A stretch of DNA of 26,569 nucleotides, taken from positions 1 through 26,569 of the forward strand of contig JACQDO010000323.1 in assembly GCA_016201085.1 (NCBI GenBank). Direction: 5' to 3'. Below, piece by piece: positions 16,276 to 23,897 of this stretch. The stretch comes from Hyphomicrobiales bacterium (lineage in GTDB: Bacteria > Pseudomonadota > Alphaproteobacteria > Rhizobiales > Xanthobacteraceae). The number at the start of each line of letters is the position of its first letter. Within the stretch, counting starts at the first letter, position 1. A program made the position numbers and the translations under genes. The notes under the pieces are model-generated. The model worked only from the letters and a program-made list of their open reading frames with translations. It was not told the DNA's origin and did no database searches.

Positions 16276-17121
16276 TCAGGTTCCTTGCATCTTCTGCTTG
16301 AAGGTCAGCACGATGAATTCGGCCGGCCGGATGAGCTGCAGCTGCACCTGCACGATCATGTAGCCGTTGAGGATGTCCTGCGCCGTCATGGTGCTGCCGA
16401 GTCCGCAGGCAACGGTAAAGGCTTCGTCCGCCTTGGCGCCCATCAGCCCGCCCTGCGACCAGAGGCCTTGCAGGAAGTTGGACACGGCGGAGACCACCGT
16501 CGACCAGGTCTTGCCGTCGTTGGCGGCGAACACGAACGGCATCATCGCCGCCTTGATCGACTGCTCGACATAGACGATGGTCCGCCGGACCTGGATGTAG
16601 CGCCAGTCGTTGCTGTTGCCCAAAAGCGTGCGCGCGCCCCAGACCACGGTGCCGCGCCCGGGGAATTGCCGGATCGCGTCGATCGCCTTGCCGTCGAGCG
16701 GCATATTCAGATCCGCCTGCATGGTGTTGTTGATCCGCACGGTGGGCTGGATCACGGACACCATCGAGATGTTGGCGGGCGCGTTCCACACGCCGCGCGT
16801 GGCGTCGGTGGTGGTGAAGACGCCGGCCATGCCGCCGCTCGGCGGCAGCACGCCGAGCTTGAGCGCGACCTGGTTTTCCATCTGTCCCAGGATCGGCAGC
16901 ACCGCCAGCAGATTGTTGTTCAGATCGGTGACCGCGTCCGGCGGCGAGGTCGTCGTCGCCGTCTTATCGATCATGGCGTCGACGGCGGTCAATGTGTCGC
17001 CGGTGTACATGGCCGCCGCCTGCAATTTCAGCACCGGGACCAGCTCGTCATTGACAAAGTTGGTGTAATCGATGTCGCCGGTGGGGAAGGTCGAGGTGCG
17101 CAGGAACGGGAAGTAAGTCAT
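16276..17121 (-). CDS. Tail sheath protein, C-terminal fragment (broken gene)
   Basis: 281 codons from ATG at 17121. Sheath-like sequence in this frame begins further upstream (VGTENLSYGMTYFPFLRTS, from about 17148), so the ATG is internal to what was a longer protein. Features: ATRGVWNAPANI (the 'D..rGvWkAPAn' sheath motif), NMPLDGKAIDAIRQFPGRGT, VVWGARTL, DWRYIQVRRTIVYVEQSIK, and the C-terminal LIRPAEFIVLTFKQKMQGT arm that docks on the tube. These identify the conserved C-terminal domain of the contractile sheath. The N-terminal domain is in a different frame, and about 50 residues normally found between the two parts are absent. Whether this fragment is translated separately is unknown. 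Confidence 0.88.
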   Translation of the reverse strand: MTYFPFLRTSTFPTGDIDYTNFVNDELVPVLKLQAAAMYTGDTLTAVDAMIDKTATTTSPPDAVTDLNNNLLAVLPILGQMENQVALKLGVLPPSGGMAGVFTTTDATRGVWNAPANISMVSVIQPTVRINNTMQADLNMPLDGKAIDAIRQFPGRGTVVWGARTLLGNSNDWRYIQVRRTIVYVEQSIKAAMMPFVFAANDGKTWSTVVSAVSNFLQGLWSQGGLMGAKADEAFTVACGLGSTMTAQDILNGYMIVQVQLQLIRPAEFIVLTFKQKMQGT

Positions 17122-17672
17122 GCCATAGGACAGGTTTTCGGTTCCGACCTGGTCGCCAGAATGGTCGGGCCGGTGACCTCGCCGATGGCGGTGAGCCCCG
17201 ATTCCAATTTGTCGGCATCGACGGGAACGCCGCCGACGGTTTTACCCTGATCGGTATAGTCTCCGACCGAAACGACGTAACATTCCTGGCCGCCGTTGTC
17301 GTAGAACAGCCGCATGCTGGCGTAGAGATAGAAGTTGTTGTTGGTCGCCTGCGTCAACGCGTAGTATTTGGTCTCGCCGTCTTTATCCACGAGCGAGACG
17401 TCGGCCTTGTCGGGGTTGAGCTGCACATCGGCGGCCGGCACCTCCTTGATATCGATCTTCGGCTCGAAGCCCGTGCCGAAGATCGAAATGTAGTCGGCGA
17501 AGGACTGGATTTTCTGCGGCTTCATGTAGACGGGCTTGCCGCCGATCTCGGCTTTCCCGGTGTAGCCGATGAACGCGGGAAGTGCGGTCTGCACACCGAC
17601 GATGGAAGGCGGAAAGGCATCTTCTTCGGTGATGTAGACGCCAGGTGTTTTAAGCGCTGGTGTAACTGGCAT
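17118..17672 (-). CDS. Tail sheath protein, N-terminal fragment (broken gene)
   Basis: 184 codons from ATG at 17672, with GAGG 8 nt upstream. It starts with ALKTPGVYITEEDAFPPSIV and TALPAFIGYTGKAE, the signature N-terminus of eCIS sheaths, and continues to SMRLFYDNGGQECYVVSVGD and GPTILA. After that the frame reads a short nonsense tail (TRSEPKTCPMA) and stops at 17118, overlapping the C-terminal fragment by 4 bp. Read one base over, the tail DNA encodes VGTENLSYGM, which belongs to the C-terminal part. This indicates an internal deletion plus frame change near 17145-17160, not two natural genes. The sheath drives contraction, so the state of this gene matters for the whole machine. Confidence 0.88.
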   Translation of the reverse strand: MPVTPALKTPGVYITEEDAFPPSIVGVQTALPAFIGYTGKAEIGGKPVYMKPQKIQSFADYISIFGTGFEPKIDIKEVPAADVQLNPDKADVSLVDKDGETKYYALTQATNNNFYLYASMRLFYDNGGQECYVVSVGDYTDQGKTVGGVPVDADKLESGLTAIGEVTGPTILATRSEPKTCPMA

Positions 17673-17712
17673 GGCGACGCCTCATGTTTGGGTTTCTGAA
17701 CGCTCAATTCAC

Positions 17713-19119
17713 TCACAGATAGACGTAGATGGCGGATCCGTAGGTCCGTTCGACAACGGGCAGCTGACCGCCGTCGCCGCTCGCAGGATTGTCGCGTGGT
17801 AAAATCGGCTCGACCCGGTTCGGGGACGCCACCGGCAGGCGGGGCATGAGGGTCGAGTCGCGCGTGGTCATGCCTTTGGGGTGCTGGATGCGGCCGCTCA
17901 GCTTGAAGACGCATTCCGAATGGCTTTGCAGCTGCAGATCCACCTCGGACATCGACATATAGGCGCGGGTGTCGAGACCGATGGGCACTTGCTGGGCGGG
18001 CGAGAACGCGACCGGTTCGCCTTTGCCGTTGGTGCCGGTAATCTGCAGATCGAGCAGTTGTGCGCCTTTCGCGGGCGGCACGATGAAATATTCCCAGCGG
18101 GTCGAGCGGGCCTGGAAGTTCAGGTTATAGGTGACATTGCTGATGATCGGATTATCGGAATCGAGATCGCACACGGGATAGATGCCGGCGCCGTCCTGGA
18201 TCGGGTCGGTCAGAAACAGGTCGATGAAGCACAGCGCTTGATGAAAATTGCCACGGTAGATGACGGAGAACTCTTTTTCGCTAGAGTCCACATAACGGAT
18301 CGTATAGAGGCCGGAGGGCAGCAGAAAAAAATTGATGGTGCAGGTGTCCAGAATCTTCGTGACCGCATCGGGGTGGCTTTTCATATAATTGTCGACGTCC
18401 CGGCAAGTGATGCCATGCGTCGGCATATTGTTATCGAATAGATCGACCGGGATGATCCGCGGATAGCACTGCACGACATTGCCGAGGACATCGAGAACCT
18501 CGATCCTTGTCGCGTTCAAAAATGGTATGTCGAGCTGGCCTTCAACCGTCGGCAGCGGCTTGCTCTTGGGCAAGAACTCTGCGGCAGTCAGAACGATGCG
18601 CCCATCGCTGACGTGGGCCGTCCGGTTGCTGGCGTAATAGCACTGCTTGCCGACATCGAAGTCGAAGGGGATGTTGGTGAAATAGTAGAAATTCGGATTG
18701 TGCAGGTTCAGCACAAAAGAAAGCCGGGTCTCAGCGCCGTCATCAACGTCGCTCTTTGCGCCCCATGTGTGCCAGCTCAGATAATGCAGAAGTGCGTTGG
18801 TGCGCTTGGTGTCATACAGAACGGAGAAGCCGACGCCCCTGTCACGGAACAGCATGCCCAGCGAATTGATAATTTTTTTCGTCCTGTGAGTCGGCAAGAC
18901 GGTGAAATCGGGGCTCAGCGATCCATTTACATTGTAGAATGTATTGCTGATCGCGACCTCCATCAGGCGTTCGAAATAGAAACTCACCTCTGGGTATTCG
19001 TCTTCAGGCTGTTTCGTGCCTGCCGCTCCGACCACCGCGACAGGTCGCACGCCTTCGCGGGTGAACCGCGGTCTAAATCGACGGCGCTTGCCGATTTTAT
19101 CGTCGGTCTTATCGGTCAT
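17713..19119 (-). CDS. Unrecognised 468-aa protein in the eCIS operon, between cap and sheath genes
   Basis: The protein is 468 aa. ATG at 19119 has GGGGAG just upstream and overlaps the DUF4255 gene by 11 bp, so it is a true operon member. The basic N-terminus (KRRRFRPRFTREG) is followed by a soluble sequence rich in beta-strand and aromatic residues (VSFYFERLMEVAISNTFYNV, RLSFVLNLHNPNFYYFTNIP, WEYFIVPPAKGAQLLDLQI), with a C-terminal tail GSAIYVYL. There is no signal peptide or membrane segment, and 7 Cys are scattered. I do not recognise a family. It is not one of the core Afp1-16 proteins I can name. The position suggests a structural part near the terminator or sheath, or a fibre or decoration protein; both are guesses. 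Confidence 0.8.
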   Translation of the reverse strand: MTDKTDDKIGKRRRFRPRFTREGVRPVAVVGAAGTKQPEDEYPEVSFYFERLMEVAISNTFYNVNGSLSPDFTVLPTHRTKKIINSLGMLFRDRGVGFSVLYDTKRTNALLHYLSWHTWGAKSDVDDGAETRLSFVLNLHNPNFYYFTNIPFDFDVGKQCYYASNRTAHVSDGRIVLTAAEFLPKSKPLPTVEGQLDIPFLNATRIEVLDVLGNVVQCYPRIIPVDLFDNNMPTHGITCRDVDNYMKSHPDAVTKILDTCTINFFLLPSGLYTIRYVDSSEKEFSVIYRGNFHQALCFIDLFLTDPIQDGAGIYPVCDLDSDNPIISNVTYNLNFQARSTRWEYFIVPPAKGAQLLDLQITGTNGKGEPVAFSPAQQVPIGLDTRAYMSMSEVDLQLQSHSECVFKLSGRIQHPKGMTTRDSTLMPRLPVASPNRVEPILPRDNPASGDGGQLPVVERTYGSAIYVYL

Positions 19120-19684
19120 TTTTGCTCCCCTGCGCCGCGGGGACTTGACTCATCATGGCGTCGGCCTGGAACGGCAGCAGCCGCACTTTGTAATAGACCG
19201 ACGGCAGATACTTGGTGCCGAGCAGGCCCATGACGTAGTTCAGCTCGGTGATGTCCAGGTTGGTGAACTCGAACGCCAGCTTGTCGATCTGCGGATCGAG
19301 CCCGGGCAGGTTGTCGCGCGTAAATGTCGGCGTTTGCTGAAAGAAACTTATCGTTGCCGAAATCGCGCCGAGGGCGGCCTTGTAGGCAAGGTTGGCGTAA
19401 AACAGAACGTATAGATTGATATAGAGCGGCGGCGAAACGACCGCGTAGCGCGAGCCGCCGGACGGAATGGTCGGCGTATAGGTGCTCTGAATCGTCTCAT
19501 GCGTGATGTTCGCCAAGAACATCACGACCTTATCCATTGCTTCCGGTACCTCCTGGCCTTTCTGGTCGAGTACATTGGAGAGAGCTACCCACTCGTCGTT
19601 CCTTGGATTGGCGTTGTGCAAAAAGCTGTTCAGCCTTTGCCGCACGCACTCCAAGGCGTTGAGAATGAGCATCATGTCCCGCAC
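19109..19684 (-). CDS. DUF4255 (Pvc16/Afp16 N-terminal) tail terminator/cap protein
   Basis: The protein is 191 aa, and is the first gene of the eCIS block. A GTG at 19684 has CAGGG 8 nt upstream; ATGs at 19675 and 19672 are alternative starts. The sequence MMLILNALECVRQRLNSFL, VVMFLANITHETIQ and VVSPPLYINLYVLFYANLAY is the DUF4255 pattern ('P.l...ly.l.. a.y..yeeaL..is..i.ffq..p.ft'), continuing with ISATISFFQQTPTFTRDN and DKLAFEFTNLDITELNYV. In Afp, Afp16 terminates the tube and sheath and caps the distal end. Its lead position in the operon matches many eCIS loci. Confidence 0.88.
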   Translation of the reverse strand: MRDMMLILNALECVRQRLNSFLHNANPRNDEWVALSNVLDQKGQEVPEAMDKVVMFLANITHETIQSTYTPTIPSGGSRYAVVSPPLYINLYVLFYANLAYKAALGAISATISFFQQTPTFTRDNLPGLDPQIDKLAFEFTNLDITELNYVMGLLGTKYLPSVYYKVRLLPFQADAMMSQVPAAQGSKNDR

Positions 19685-19716
19685 TCAGGAAACCCTGGAT
19701 TCCGCCCCGTTTCGCT

Positions 19717-19745
19717 ACTATACTATGGGTTGTTTAAAAGTTAAA
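19717..19745 (-). promoter_or_regulatory. Candidate sigma70-type promoter for the eCIS operon
   Basis: On the minus strand a TATAGT hexamer (19717-19722, 5 of 6 to TATAAT) lies 17 bp downstream of TTTAAC (19740-19745, weak -35) in an unusually AT-rich stretch for this window. It sits 33-60 bp before the first eCIS start codon. No operator is evident. Confidence 0.35.
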
Positions 19746-20078
19746 TACAATTTTACGATGCATCCCCCTGACTTGAGGATATTCGCGCATAGCGAGTAAT
19801 TCGGCGGTACGCCGGTTCGAACTTCGCCGGCAGCCAGGACCACGCCCATGACACCGGCCTGAAAGCCACCGGCCGGAAACTCGCAATGCAACTTTTCGTG
19901 AACCAGGTGCACCTGACGCAGACTTGGCCGAGACGGGTCCTGGGCAACGTGCGAGCGATGCTTAAGGCCCCTCAGACAGCATAACACCTTGCGCCGCGGC
20001 CGATTCTACAGCCGGGTGAGGACAAACATCAGTTATTGATTTGGCAGAAAGCAGTTGGATCCTGGAGACAGCTTATGA

Positions 20079-20103
20079 ATAGCCGAGAGGACCCCTCGGC
20101 TAT
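20079..20103 (-). terminator. Perfect 9-bp hairpin downstream of the cytochrome c gene, terminator-like
   Basis: Arms ATAGCCGAG (20079-20087) and CTCGGCTAT (20095-20103) pair perfectly around a 7-nt loop, 24 bp after the cytochrome c stop. No clear T-run follows on either strand, so intrinsic termination is only probable. It could instead stabilise the mRNA 3' end. Confidence 0.45.
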
Positions 20104-20126
20104 AAACCGGCTTCAAAATTCTCGAA

Positions 20127-20516
20127 TCACTTTTTCTTGCCGTCCGCGCCGAACTGCTTGAGATAGGCCCAGAGGTTTTTCGCCTCGGTTTCGTTCTTGA
20201 TGCCGGGGAAAATCATCTTGGTGGCCGGAATCTTGGCGCGCGGATCCTTGATGTATTCCAGAAACGTCGCCTCGTTCCAGGCGATGCCCGATTTCTTGTT
20301 GGCATCGGAATAATTGTAGCCCGCCACCGAACCGGAAGCACGGCCATCGAGGCCGTTCAACTGCGGACCAACCTTGTTTTTCGCCGTTTCGCTGATCTCG
20401 TGACAGGTGAAGCACTTCTTGAATGCCGTCTCTCCGGCCGCGAGGTCCTGCGCGGACGCCAAACCGGCCGATACGGCGATCATGGCGGCGGCGATGGAAA
20501 GTTTTCTCAGCGTCAT
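20127..20516 (-). CDS. Class I soluble cytochrome c (c2/c550-like), periplasmic
   Basis: The protein is 129 aa from ATG at 20516, preceded by AAGGAAA. The signal peptide spans residues 1-22 (basic KTLRK-type start, hydrophobic core, ASA cleavage site). The heme site is C35-F-T-C38-H39, with Met101 in ATKMIFPGIKN as the likely sixth ligand. KVGPQLNGLDGRASG and GYNYSDANKKSGIAW are typical of mitochondrial-like cytochromes c2. It should shuttle electrons in the periplasm, plausibly to the CuA centre of the oxidase encoded at the head of the same gene run. It is the last gene before the hairpin, 31 bp after the hemerythrin gene. Confidence 0.92.
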   Translation of the reverse strand: MTLRKLSIAAAMIAVSAGLASAQDLAAGETAFKKCFTCHEISETAKNKVGPQLNGLDGRASGSVAGYNYSDANKKSGIAWNEATFLEYIKDPRAKIPATKMIFPGIKNETEAKNLWAYLKQFGADGKKK

Positions 20517-20547
20517 GTCGGTTTCCTTATGTGGGTGGTGGTTACGT

Positions 20548-20949
20548 TCATTCGTGATGCGAGCCGAGCGCCTTGTGCAGACGCGCGTCGTGGGTCTCGA
20601 AATGCCGCGAGAACCAGGCATCGAGCCGCGCCCCCAGCTCGGCGCTGGCCACCTCGTGCTCCTCGAAGTCGTCCATGATGTCGCGGATTTCATCGAGCAG
20701 GCGCTCGTGATCGGCCTTGTGCTCGGCGATCTGATCGTATCGGCGCTCGCGCATGAATCGCTCCTCCAGCGCAAAATGCGCGGAGATGCCGGTGAATAAG
20801 TCGCCGAAGAACGCGCTGACCGTAAATTCTTCGCCCTTGGCCATCAGCTCGTCGTGCAGCCGGTTGATGAGCGCGATCAGTTCCTTATGTTCGTGATCCA
20901 CGGCGTCGATACCGACGCTGTATTGATCCTTCCATTGCAACAGAGCCAT
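20548..20949 (-). CDS. Bacteriohemerythrin
   Basis: The protein is 133 aa, normal length for a single-domain bacteriohemerythrin. It begins MALLQWKDQYSVGIDAVDHE, the family signature. All seven di-iron ligands are in place by spacing: H21, H58, E62, H77, H81, H116 and D121. There is no signal peptide, so it is cytoplasmic. Members bind O2 reversibly and in some bacteria deliver it to membrane oxidases or sense or scavenge NO. Placement among oxidase genes supports a role in O2 or NO handling. GAGGAG precedes the ATG. Confidence 0.93.
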   Translation of the reverse strand: MALLQWKDQYSVGIDAVDHEHKELIALINRLHDELMAKGEEFTVSAFFGDLFTGISAHFALEERFMRERRYDQIAEHKADHERLLDEIRDIMDDFEEHEVASAELGARLDAWFSRHFETHDARLHKALGSHHE

Positions 20950-20961
20950 GCCGATCGCTCC

Positions 20962-21462
20962 TCAGCGGAACACAAAATCGCCGTTCTCGGGGCGGAAATC
21001 GATGACGAACATCTGATCGGGCGATAGCGTTACCGTGCCTCGCCGCTCGTGATCGAAACCTTCCGTCCGCGGGGTGTCGCGCATACGCACCGCAATGTCG
21101 TGATTTCCCGCGGGGACGACAAAGCGCTCATAGACCTTCGACGGTCCGTCGCCGGCGATGCCGGCCGGCGCAAGGCTCGCCTGGAAAACCCTGCGTCCAC
21201 CGAGATCGAGCTCGACATAAATGGGACGCCGGCCGCGCGGGCATTCGGTCACGCGCCGCATATTGGGCGGAAGTTTCTGGATTTCCTCCGGCGTCAGACG
21301 GCGGCAATCGGCCTTGCGGTCGGCGCTATGAACGAAGGTGAGCATGACGATGGCCGAGCCACGCGGAGTTTGGCGATAGACCGGCGCATCGGAAAACGCG
21401 GCGACGGCGGCGAACAATGCCGCGATTACCACGAACTGTCCGGCCATCCGCAAATAGCTCAT
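20962..21462 (-). CDS. Membrane-anchored periplasmic protein of unknown function in the oxidase operon
   Basis: The protein is 166 aa. ATG at 21462 overlaps the cytochrome b fusion stop (ATGA), so it is translationally coupled. One N-terminal hydrophobic helix (about residues 7-23, MAGQFVVIAALFAAVAAF) is a signal anchor or signal peptide. The rest is soluble and beta-rich, with two Cys (ADCRRLTPEEIQKLPPNM and TECPRGRRPIYVELDLGG), and it ends TLSPDQMFVIDFRPENGDFV. I do not recognise a family. Coupling to the cytochrome b fusion suggests a partner or assembly subunit; this is inference only. Confidence 0.8.
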   Translation of the reverse strand: MSYLRMAGQFVVIAALFAAVAAFSDAPVYRQTPRGSAIVMLTFVHSADRKADCRRLTPEEIQKLPPNMRRVTECPRGRRPIYVELDLGGRRVFQASLAPAGIAGDGPSKVYERFVVPAGNHDIAVRMRDTPRTEGFDHERRGTVTLSPDQMFVIDFRPENGDFVFR

Positions 21463-23057
21463 GGCGCGCTTCCGGCTTCGGTCGATACGGGCGGAGTGTG
21501 CGGCTGCACGAAGGCCGCCGAAGCCGCCTGCGGCGAACGCAGCTTCTTGTGTGGAAGCGCGGCAATCCTTTGCACAAAAGCGGCAATCGCAGCCGTTACA
21601 CGGCGGGTTTCCAACGTGGAAGCCCAAACGGTCGCGATACGTTCGCGCGGCACGCGGGCGCGTAGATAAGGATCGCGCGCGGCCGCGATGCGTTGCTTGG
21701 TCCAGACGATGCCCAGGCGATTGAAGCAGGCGCTTTCGGCGCAGCCAGCGATCGCCACACCGTCCGCGAGGTCGCGGCTGAGCACGTAGTCCAACAGCGA
21801 AGGCGGCGTCATGGCCACGCAGGGCAGATGCACGGCGCCCACAACGCCGCGGCCGCCGCCATGGTCGCAGGCAAAGACCAGCACGCGGTTCGGTCCCGAC
21901 AGCGCCTTGGCCGCCTCGATGGTGCGCTCGCGCAGCGTCTTGAGGTCAAAGTCCGGCAGATCGATGCCGGTCTTGAGTTCCTCGCTGCGCCGGAACGGCG
22001 TCGACGACGGACAGGACCCCACGCAGATGCCGCAGGATGTGCAGAGCGAGGCGCTGTCCTGCGCCTGGGTCGGGAATGGCAGGCCGTCGCTGCGGCGCAC
22101 CATGCGGATCGCCTCATAGGGGCAGTCTTCGGAGCAGCGGGCGCAGCCATTGCAATGGGCGAGATCGACCTGGGCGGCGCGGGCGCGCCGCAACGGCGGC
22201 AACCACGGCATCAAGCCGATCATCAAGGAAAAGGCGCCGAGGAACACCCAGACGCCGCCACGGCCCCAGCTATCGGTCAGCGGATAGAGCGGCAGATAGA
22301 ACCAATCGAGCCCGACTTCCACCGCCGCCTTGGTCAGATCGACATGGCCCTGCGACAGCGCCGGCTTCCACAACGACACGCCGATCAGCGCCAGCAAGGT
22401 CATCGCCGCCAGCATGCGCGGAGGATTTACTTTCGGCCGCGAGATACGCAGAATGTGCACCCACATCACAAACAGCAGAAACAGCGGCACCGCAATGTGC
22501 ATGAACACCATAAGGGTGAAAAAGCGGCTGGTCAGCGTTCCGGTCGAGATGAAGTTGCGCGCGATGGGCTCGCCGAAGATCGGCAGGCGGTCAAGCAGCT
22601 CCGAGCTGACGATGGCGACGTATTGGGCGAGCCGGTCCCACACCAGCCAATAGCCGGTGATGCCCGACCCGTAGAGCAGCCAGATCATCGGCAGGCCGGT
22701 GAACCAGGAGAACCAGCGCACGCCGCGATATTGATCGTAAGCGAATTGACGCAGCAGGTGGACGGTGATCATCACCACCATCAGATCGGCGGCATAACGG
22801 TGCAGGCTGCGCATGACGCCGGCGTGAAACCATTGTTCGCGGCTGATGTATTCCACCGACTCGAAAGCGCGTTCGATGCCGGTATCGAAAAAGGCAAAAA
22901 GATATATGCCGCTGACGGTGACGATCCAGAAGAAGAAAAAACCGAGCGCGCCCAATTGCGCAAGCGGATTGAGCTGAGCGCCAAACAGCCGCTCGAACGG
23001 CCGTTCGATGAACTCAAATCCAAACCGCAGCGTGCCTCGGATCGCGCCGATCACCAT
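21459..23057 (-). CDS. Cytochrome b / two-[4Fe-4S] ferredoxin / MvhD-like fusion protein
   Basis: The protein is 532 aa; GGAGG lies just before ATG 23057. Residues 30-290 are a cytochrome b6-type N-terminal domain with bis-His pairs H86/H100 and H187/H201 (13 residues between each), several membrane helices, and a further helix near 268-286. Residues 300-350 hold two ferredoxin motifs: C302xxC305xxC308xxxC312P and C339xxC342xxC345xxxC349P. Residues about 391-480 resemble the MvhD/FrhD-type iron-sulfur subunit (VLVFACDHGG, LPCVAMTPP, GVAIAGCAESACFNRLG; C397, C413, C439, C444). The order suggests electrons pass between a cytosolic redox partner and membrane quinone. No Rieske or cytochrome c1 gene is in the window, so it is not a standard bc1 complex. 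The first two domains are secure, the third likely. Confidence 0.85.
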   Translation of the reverse strand: MVIGAIRGTLRFGFEFIERPFERLFGAQLNPLAQLGALGFFFFWIVTVSGIYLFAFFDTGIERAFESVEYISREQWFHAGVMRSLHRYAADLMVVMITVHLLRQFAYDQYRGVRWFSWFTGLPMIWLLYGSGITGYWLVWDRLAQYVAIVSSELLDRLPIFGEPIARNFISTGTLTSRFFTLMVFMHIAVPLFLLFVMWVHILRISRPKVNPPRMLAAMTLLALIGVSLWKPALSQGHVDLTKAAVEVGLDWFYLPLYPLTDSWGRGGVWVFLGAFSLMIGLMPWLPPLRRARAAQVDLAHCNGCARCSEDCPYEAIRMVRRSDGLPFPTQAQDSASLCTSCGICVGSCPSSTPFRRSEELKTGIDLPDFDLKTLRERTIEAAKALSGPNRVLVFACDHGGGRGVVGAVHLPCVAMTPPSLLDYVLSRDLADGVAIAGCAESACFNRLGIVWTKQRIAAARDPYLRARVPRERIATVWASTLETRRVTAAIAAFVQRIAALPHKKLRSPQAASAAFVQPHTPPVSTEAGSAP

Positions 23058-23084
23058 GTCCTCCGAATGACTCCAACCTGCCGA

Positions 23085-23897
23085 TCAGACGCGCCCGGTG
23101 CGAAACCATTCGCGGTACAGCAGCCCGCCGAATATCAGCAGGGAAAAGGCCGCGATCACGCTGCCGAACGCCAACCCATAGTCGATGCGGTAGCGGCCGG
23201 CGCCGGGGTCGTAGACCGTGCAGATGAACTTGACCCGGTCGAATATGCCGGCCATCGAGAATGAGCTCGCGGTGCCGTAGACCACATCTTTCATCGGCTC
23301 GATGAACATCGGCAGCGGGAAATCCTCCCCGTAGACGTGCCGGAAGACCTTGCCGGCGCGATCGACGATCGTCGTTTGCGTGACGTGATCGAAGCCGCCG
23401 GCAACCGAGACATAGCTGAATCCGAGATCGTGCAGCAGCGCCTCGATGGTGGCAGCGTCGGCGCTCGCCAGCCGCCAGTTATTGAATTTAATTCCCTGAA
23501 TCGAGGCAAACTGCGCCATGCGGCCGGGCGAGTCATTGCGGGCATCGAAGCCGACGGTGAGCACGTTGAAGCCGTCATAGCCGAAGACCCGGCCGGCCTC
23601 TTTGACCGCGTCGATCAAATGCTGCGTGGTCGGCGGGCATACCGAGCTGCAGGCCGTGTAGATGAGACTGATGACCAGCGGCTTGCCGCGATAATTGCGC
23701 AGCGGCACCGGGGCGCCGGTTGAATCGGTGAGCCGGTAATTGCCGATTTCGCGTCCGATCGCACGCTCGCTCTGCTCGATCACTTTGCGCGGATCGAGCC
23801 GCGCTGTGGGCTGGTCCGGTACGGCAGCCGGCACCGGTTCGACGAACAGTCCAGCCAGGCCCAAACCCACGGCGGCAAGCAGCGCGCCGCGCGTCAT
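23085..23897 (-). CDS. SCO1/SenC family copper chaperone for oxidase CuA assembly
   Basis: The protein is 270 aa with an N-terminal signal sequence (LLAAVGLGLAGLFVEPVPAA). The thioredoxin-like SCO core has C83-S-S-V-C87-P (CxxxCP) and H171 in GGFDHVTQTT, the three copper ligands. LRNYRGKPLVISLIYTACS is the family hallmark. Unlike short SCO proteins it also has a C-terminal hydrophobic helix (about 240-262, AFGSVIAAFSLLIFGGLLY), so it is anchored to the membrane at that end. The ATG overlaps the ctaB stop (ATGA). Its presence agrees with the CuA-type subunit II at the operon head. Confidence 0.93.
   Translation of the reverse strand: MTRGALLAAVGLGLAGLFVEPVPAAVPDQPTARLDPRKVIEQSERAIGREIGNYRLTDSTGAPVPLRNYRGKPLVISLIYTACSSVCPPTTQHLIDAVKEAGRVFGYDGFNVLTVGFDARNDSPGRMAQFASIQGIKFNNWRLASADAATIEALLHDLGFSYVSVAGGFDHVTQTTIVDRAGKVFRHVYGEDFPLPMFIEPMKDVVYGTASSFSMAGIFDRVKFICTVYDPGAGRYRIDYGLAFGSVIAAFSLLIFGGLLYREWFRTGRV

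Larger units (their letters stand above)
19685..20126 (-). other. Intergenic region between the respiratory and eCIS blocks; no convincing gene
   Basis: About 440 bp. It contains the candidate promoter near 19720-19745, a plus-strand stretch open from about 19793 to the TAA at 19982-19984 with no good start codon (it includes GSNFAGSQDHAHDTG and FVNQVHLTQTWPRRV), and a hairpin at 20079-20103. The open stretch could be a gene remnant, but I recognise no family. No tRNA, insertion-sequence end or attachment site is visible. Confidence 0.5.

Noticed and set aside
16276..17672. Two natural sheath genes, or a programmed -1 frameshift joining them
   Set aside because: The fragments are complementary halves of one sheath, not paralogues. 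The overlap has no X-XXY-YYZ slippery site, and a simple slip would still leave about 50 residues missing.
19718..19987. Minus-strand frame of about 89 codons upstream of the eCIS operon
   Set aside because: It overlaps the candidate promoter, has no ribosome site or recognisable sequence, and a similarly long frame exists on the other strand.
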